Shown one piece after another: positions 60,088 through 64,000 of a DNA stretch of 64,000 nucleotides; the stretch's first letter is position 1, and every line of letters begins with the position of its first letter. Location: assembly GCF_902459465.1 (NCBI RefSeq), contig NC_047080.1:11816866-11880865 (forward strand), written 5' to 3'. Below the pieces are notes generated by a model that was not told where the DNA came from, ran no database searches, and was given only the letters and a program-made list of their open reading frames with translations. Both the position numbers and the translations under genes were made by a program. The DNA is from Asterias rubens. Its lineage: Eukaryota > Echinodermata > Asteroidea > Forcipulatida > Asteriidae.

Positions 60088-61023
60088 CAGTCTGTCCTTA
60101 TCCACACGTACAGGGACTTACGTTTTTCGTGGTTTTTTAAAACAATATTTCACAAAATATTGTTTATTTCGTGTGCATTCTCAATTTTGTTGAGAGAAAT
60201 ATTGGTAATATTTTAAAGTAATAGTACACTGGTAAGCAGTAGTGCATACACTGTACAAGTACTTGATCCACATAATACTTCAGGTAAACATTGTATACAT
60301 ACCCAAGGTTACTTTGTGTACTTAATTTCATCCATTACATTAAAGCAAGAGGAGTGCATACATGTAGATTGGAAACGCCAATGTTTCCCGAGGTCCTGAA
60401 ATTTAATTCACAGGAAATTAGCAATATTGATGAACAAAAGCAATGTGTGCTTTCATTAGATGCAGAAGAATTCATAAGTTTGTACAAGGATAAACTGAAC
60501 ATACATTTACCAGAGTGGATACTATGGTGGCCCTACAGGGACATCTCATCTCAAATAATGTGCATATTGTACGCATGCGATGTTGTGATATTATTCACGA
60601 ACATGTTCGCACGTGCACTCATATATTTCCAATGTCGGGAACACTATTGTATACTTTGTTTTCTACCTCCGTGGTTTCATAACGTACCTTTGAGATAATG
60701 TCATACATGTAGTTGTGGAAAATTTGTTAATAACATTTTAGCAGGAAAGTAGTCAGGCCCTTGTAAGCATCACTATGCAATATGTGTACCCAGGAACTTG
60801 GTACCAGGCTAAGTCTCCCCATTTGGAAGACCACCTCAACTCGCTTGCCTCATAACATGACTACCACTAAAACTATTTCCACTTGATCCCAAAACGAGAT
60901 GCAAGGAAACACTATTTCACTAAATGTACCATCTGTGACTGCAATCTTGCTTATTTTTGCATTTTTTTATAACAGAAAATTGGTGAGCAACATTTGCTAC
61001 TTTTAAAAGTAGCTCTTAGAAAT

Positions 61024-61190
61024 TATGTGCCCCAATTTCATAGAGCTGCTTTAAAAACACAAGAAGTAGCTATAAGCACAAAACAATTTACGTACAAGAT
61101 TAAGGTTACCAGCCAAACTACCATGTAACATGTACAATTTGCGGCTGGTATCCTGTGCTGACGCAACTGTATGAAACTTGGCCTAGTGGT
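61024..61190. mobile_element. GCTTAAGC-family MITE, diverged
   Basis: Left CCCCAATTTCATAGAGCTGC; right GCAACTGTATGAAACTTGGCC. The inverted ends match the 6235 family. Confidence 0.7.
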
Positions 61191-62982
61191 GTTCCCGGAT
61201 GGTACTGTACTGTGCAGATTTATTATGCAGTCCAACTCATCATTCGATGAGTCATTTATCTACAATTTCATTGTCATGTTATTCCTATGACTATCAGCTT
61301 TCATTCAGATGACTCTTTCTTCCTCAAATTGATTGTTTGAAGGACGAAGTTGGAGTGGAATTATATCTGAAAAAAATTATGTTTTATTTCTTGTTGAAAT
61401 GGAGTGGATTTTAAATACTGTATAATAATAATAATTATAATATTGTTTTGATTTATATTGCATCCATTCCATAAAATGTACACAAGCGCATAACAAAATA
61501 ATTAGACAATGATTAAAAAGATACCTACTGGTAACAGCAAGGAAATACCACAATCCCTCAAAAATTAAAACACAAGACCCTTACAAGATTTCCCAAACAG
61601 TAAAAATGCATTAACATAAAGACTGTATGCAAGGATTATGCAAATATTTTCTTAATCTTTATTTAATCAGTTTAAACTATTGGAGATTATGGGATATTTC
61701 TGTCAGTTTTCAAATGCTTCTGTATGATTGCAGTTCACTGTAGATTGTTGGTATGAACAATAATAAAAAATAATTTATATTTATTGAGACCCTCCTGCTG
61801 ATCCAAATCAGTCACGCTGCATTTTTTTTTTCCTTTAAATTTCCTCAATTAATCATAAGACTTCTATATAGCGCCAAAATCAACAAAAATTGTTCAAAGG
61901 CACTCAAGACATTTACAGGAAATTAATTACAATACACTTTTTGAAAAAGTTGAGCAGTTTCTTAAAAGTAAGAATATTGTGAGCATCCTTAGCGATCTGC
62001 AAATGGCAGAGCATGTGTTCTTGGCACAGAAGATGTCCTCTCCCTGTCAGTTTCAAATTACCAGTTCACAGTATTAAAAATTCATGCAGTTCGTCCTTTG
62101 AACGAAAACAAATGTCAGCATAATACAAGAAAGCAATATGTAACTTTCCATTTATAAACAACGGAGGGTTTAGCCAGTATTCCCTGTCTCAATATTTTGC
62201 CACTCTAAATATGTCACATTTTGTAAATAGCTGTGGGCGCTACACGCGCTCGATCAGTATGAGCAAGACATGCCTCAGTGTCCCCTCTTCATTACCCCTT
62301 CCAGTCCAGCCCTAATCAGACTAGCTGTGAATCACGCTGTACAAATAATTACCTCACAATCACCGCGTCTCCAAGGGGGTGTAGATGTGACGTCATCGGT
62401 CCCCTCTGACGACACCACAATTGACCTCTGACCCTGGTGTCTTATTTCATATCAGCTGAGCGCTGTCGGCAGCATCTTCTCTTCTCTGGCTCTCTGAGTT
62501 CATTTCTTTGTGGATTCTTGTCTCAAGTGTCTATGGACGATGTCTTGGATGGGAAAAATTGTCTCGGAAGATGATCTGGATTGATGTTAAACATCTGAAA
62601 CAGGACAAGATGTTTTGCCAATTTTACTGACCTCTGGAGGCATGGGATCGTAATTTCATCACTTGGTATTGAACTTCTTCATTGTTTTAAGTGATGTTTG
62701 CTTTCGAAAGCCTTTTTGTATGTATTTGGTTTTGTCTCTTCCTTTTCAGTTTACTGCCATCTGAGAAGATTCTTGTAATTTTTTTGTGAGATATTTTGTC
62801 ATGATTAGCCAAAGCTTCATTGAATATTCAAAGTATGAAGTACCACAGAACTGTACTGTGTCCGTCTGGCAAACGGACACCAGACCTAAGAAATCTGAGA
62901 AATGATTCACGCATTTATTATTTCTTAGATTTTAATGTTTTGGGGTGAAGGGTTTAAATCTAAACCATATAACTAATACTTC

Positions 62983-63060
62983 AGAATCCTTTCTCAAAAT
63001 AGTTTATACTATCAACAGCTGCAGTGCTTCTCACAAAGCAAGTTTTTATGGTCAATAATT
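62983..63060 (+). mobile_element. TTAA MITE fragment
   Basis: CAGAATCCTTTCTCAAAATAGTTTATACTATCAACAGCT and the following AAGCAAGTTTTTATG match the right part of the 386-bp MITE. Ends are missing. Confidence 0.6.
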
Positions 63061-64000
63061 TACCGATCTCTGACCTTATCTTTAAGTTGAACACTATCTT
63101 GCATAAAGTTGTTTTTTGCTCTTTATAAATAATAGGGCATAAAGCACCACTGACAGAAAGCAACTTGAGCATATCATTTTGGAAACACTTATTGAATTGG
63201 TTTGTTGTCCATCATTGTGTTTGTAGTGCGTGTTTACATGTGGGTGTCATTGATGCTTTGTATCAAGGCGAATATTATACATAATGTCAATATTTTATAC
63301 TAGAGATTGCTTTTTGATAATTTAAACTGAAAGGTTCTGGCAAGGTTCGATGTTCAACCATAGTGAAACCACAAATCTTATTTTTAACACACAGTAGTAT
63401 CATGGGGCTCCATGGAATTACTACAGAGAAATGTACCCTGTGTTTGTGTATACAGAGAAATTGATAACTGGTCCTTTCGCTATATGCAGGATACTTATCA
63501 ATTTATTTAATATTGTATCATAAAGCTTGGCAGGTAAAAGGGAGTTACAAGGTTCAACGCTCTCTGACCATAGCTCTATGCTCTCTAACCTCTTCAATAT
63601 CAATCCTGGCTGTAGCTTGGTCCTTTTTATAGCTCCATGGTATAGTATCACCATGGATGTAACATGAGACATTTACATGTATGTGTATACATTAGCTTTT
63701 CTTTAAAGGGATGAGATGAATGCTTAGAGAAACACCTGTATTACCAATTAATTATAACCTCATTAGTCTCTATCTAATATCCATCATTACACCTTAGATG
63801 TATTGACCTCTTTCACTGACGTCAAACATGTCTGCTGTCTGTCCACGATCGGCCATTTTGGCAGATATGGTGAGCAGGTTATTTTGCACATGATACAGTA
63901 TTTCCCCCCAACAAAATTCTGCAGTCAGTTACACTTGAGAAATTTAACTCCCTTAATGGTAACCCAGATTTATTGTGATGATTATGTCAGGTGAGGTGAA

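Larger units (their letters stand above)
59281..64000. other. RABGAP1 intron, continues beyond the window
   Basis: No further RABGAP1 exon recognised. Contains a tandem duplication (59761-60087), a GCTTAAGC-type MITE remnant (61024-61190) and a TTAA-MITE fragment (62983-63060). Confidence 0.55.

Noticed and set aside
60291-60698. 135-codon open frame on the plus strand in the RABGAP1 intron, with a protein-looking middle (LDAEEFISLYKDKLNIHLPE)
   Set aside because: It matches neither RABGAP1 nor any family I know, lacks convincing splice borders and has a tail of low-complexity codons. Possibly an old element; not supported as a gene.
62460-62640. Alternative first exon of RABGAP1 in a somewhat GC-richer stretch
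   Set aside because: The ATG in this stretch opens a frame of only a few codons, and no donor joins it in phase to a known exon. Nothing beyond base composition supports it.

Overview
The window is animal nuclear DNA: AT-rich, with long introns, GT-AG splice sites, and many short inverted-repeat elements and tRNA-derived SINEs between and inside the genes. The five genes are single-copy metazoan housekeeping families. Their sequences together with the type and density of the small repeats suggest a marine deuterostome invertebrate, probably an echinoderm and perhaps a sea star. The phylum is an inference from remembered repeat sequences and protein similarity, not a search result.

Layout. 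1-13.6 kb holds no confident gene. It contains MITEs, a 46-bp minisatellite, a 414-bp fold-back element, SINE pieces and a possible 3' end of an upstream gene near 4.2 kb. 13.6-18.1 kb (minus) is a complete glutamine synthetase gene. 18.1-22.7 kb is intergenic, with a decayed non-LTR retrotransposon. 22.7-36.5 kb (minus) is a complete 18-exon ANAPC5, a subunit of the anaphase-promoting complex. 37.4-43.4 kb (plus) is a complete uridine-cytidine kinase, head to head with ANAPC5. 43.4-48.3 kb is the convergent gap, with a duplicated and broken ANAPC5 exon split by a hAT-like MITE. 48.3-54.1 kb (minus) is a complete 13-exon ACTR5/ARP5, a subunit of the INO80 remodeller. 55.4 kb onward (plus) is the 5' part of RABGAP1, which runs off the right edge.

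The genes do not form a functional cluster: nitrogen metabolism, cell-cycle ubiquitination, nucleotide salvage, chromatin remodelling and Rab GTPase control. Two gene pairs are divergent and may share promoter regions (ANAPC5/UCK and ACTR5/RABGAP1). All gene models were built by eye from homology, splice sites and intron phase, and each closes in frame from start to stop; RABGAP1 is open at its 3' end.

I found no convincing new multi-gene system. The most interesting signals are the ANAPC5 exon duplication, whose intact paralogue acts as an approximate empty site for a MITE with an 8-bp target duplication; a family of roughly 40-nt-arm hairpins; two fold-back/MITE families ending in TTAA; and two weak exon-like segments between 9 and 12.3 kb.
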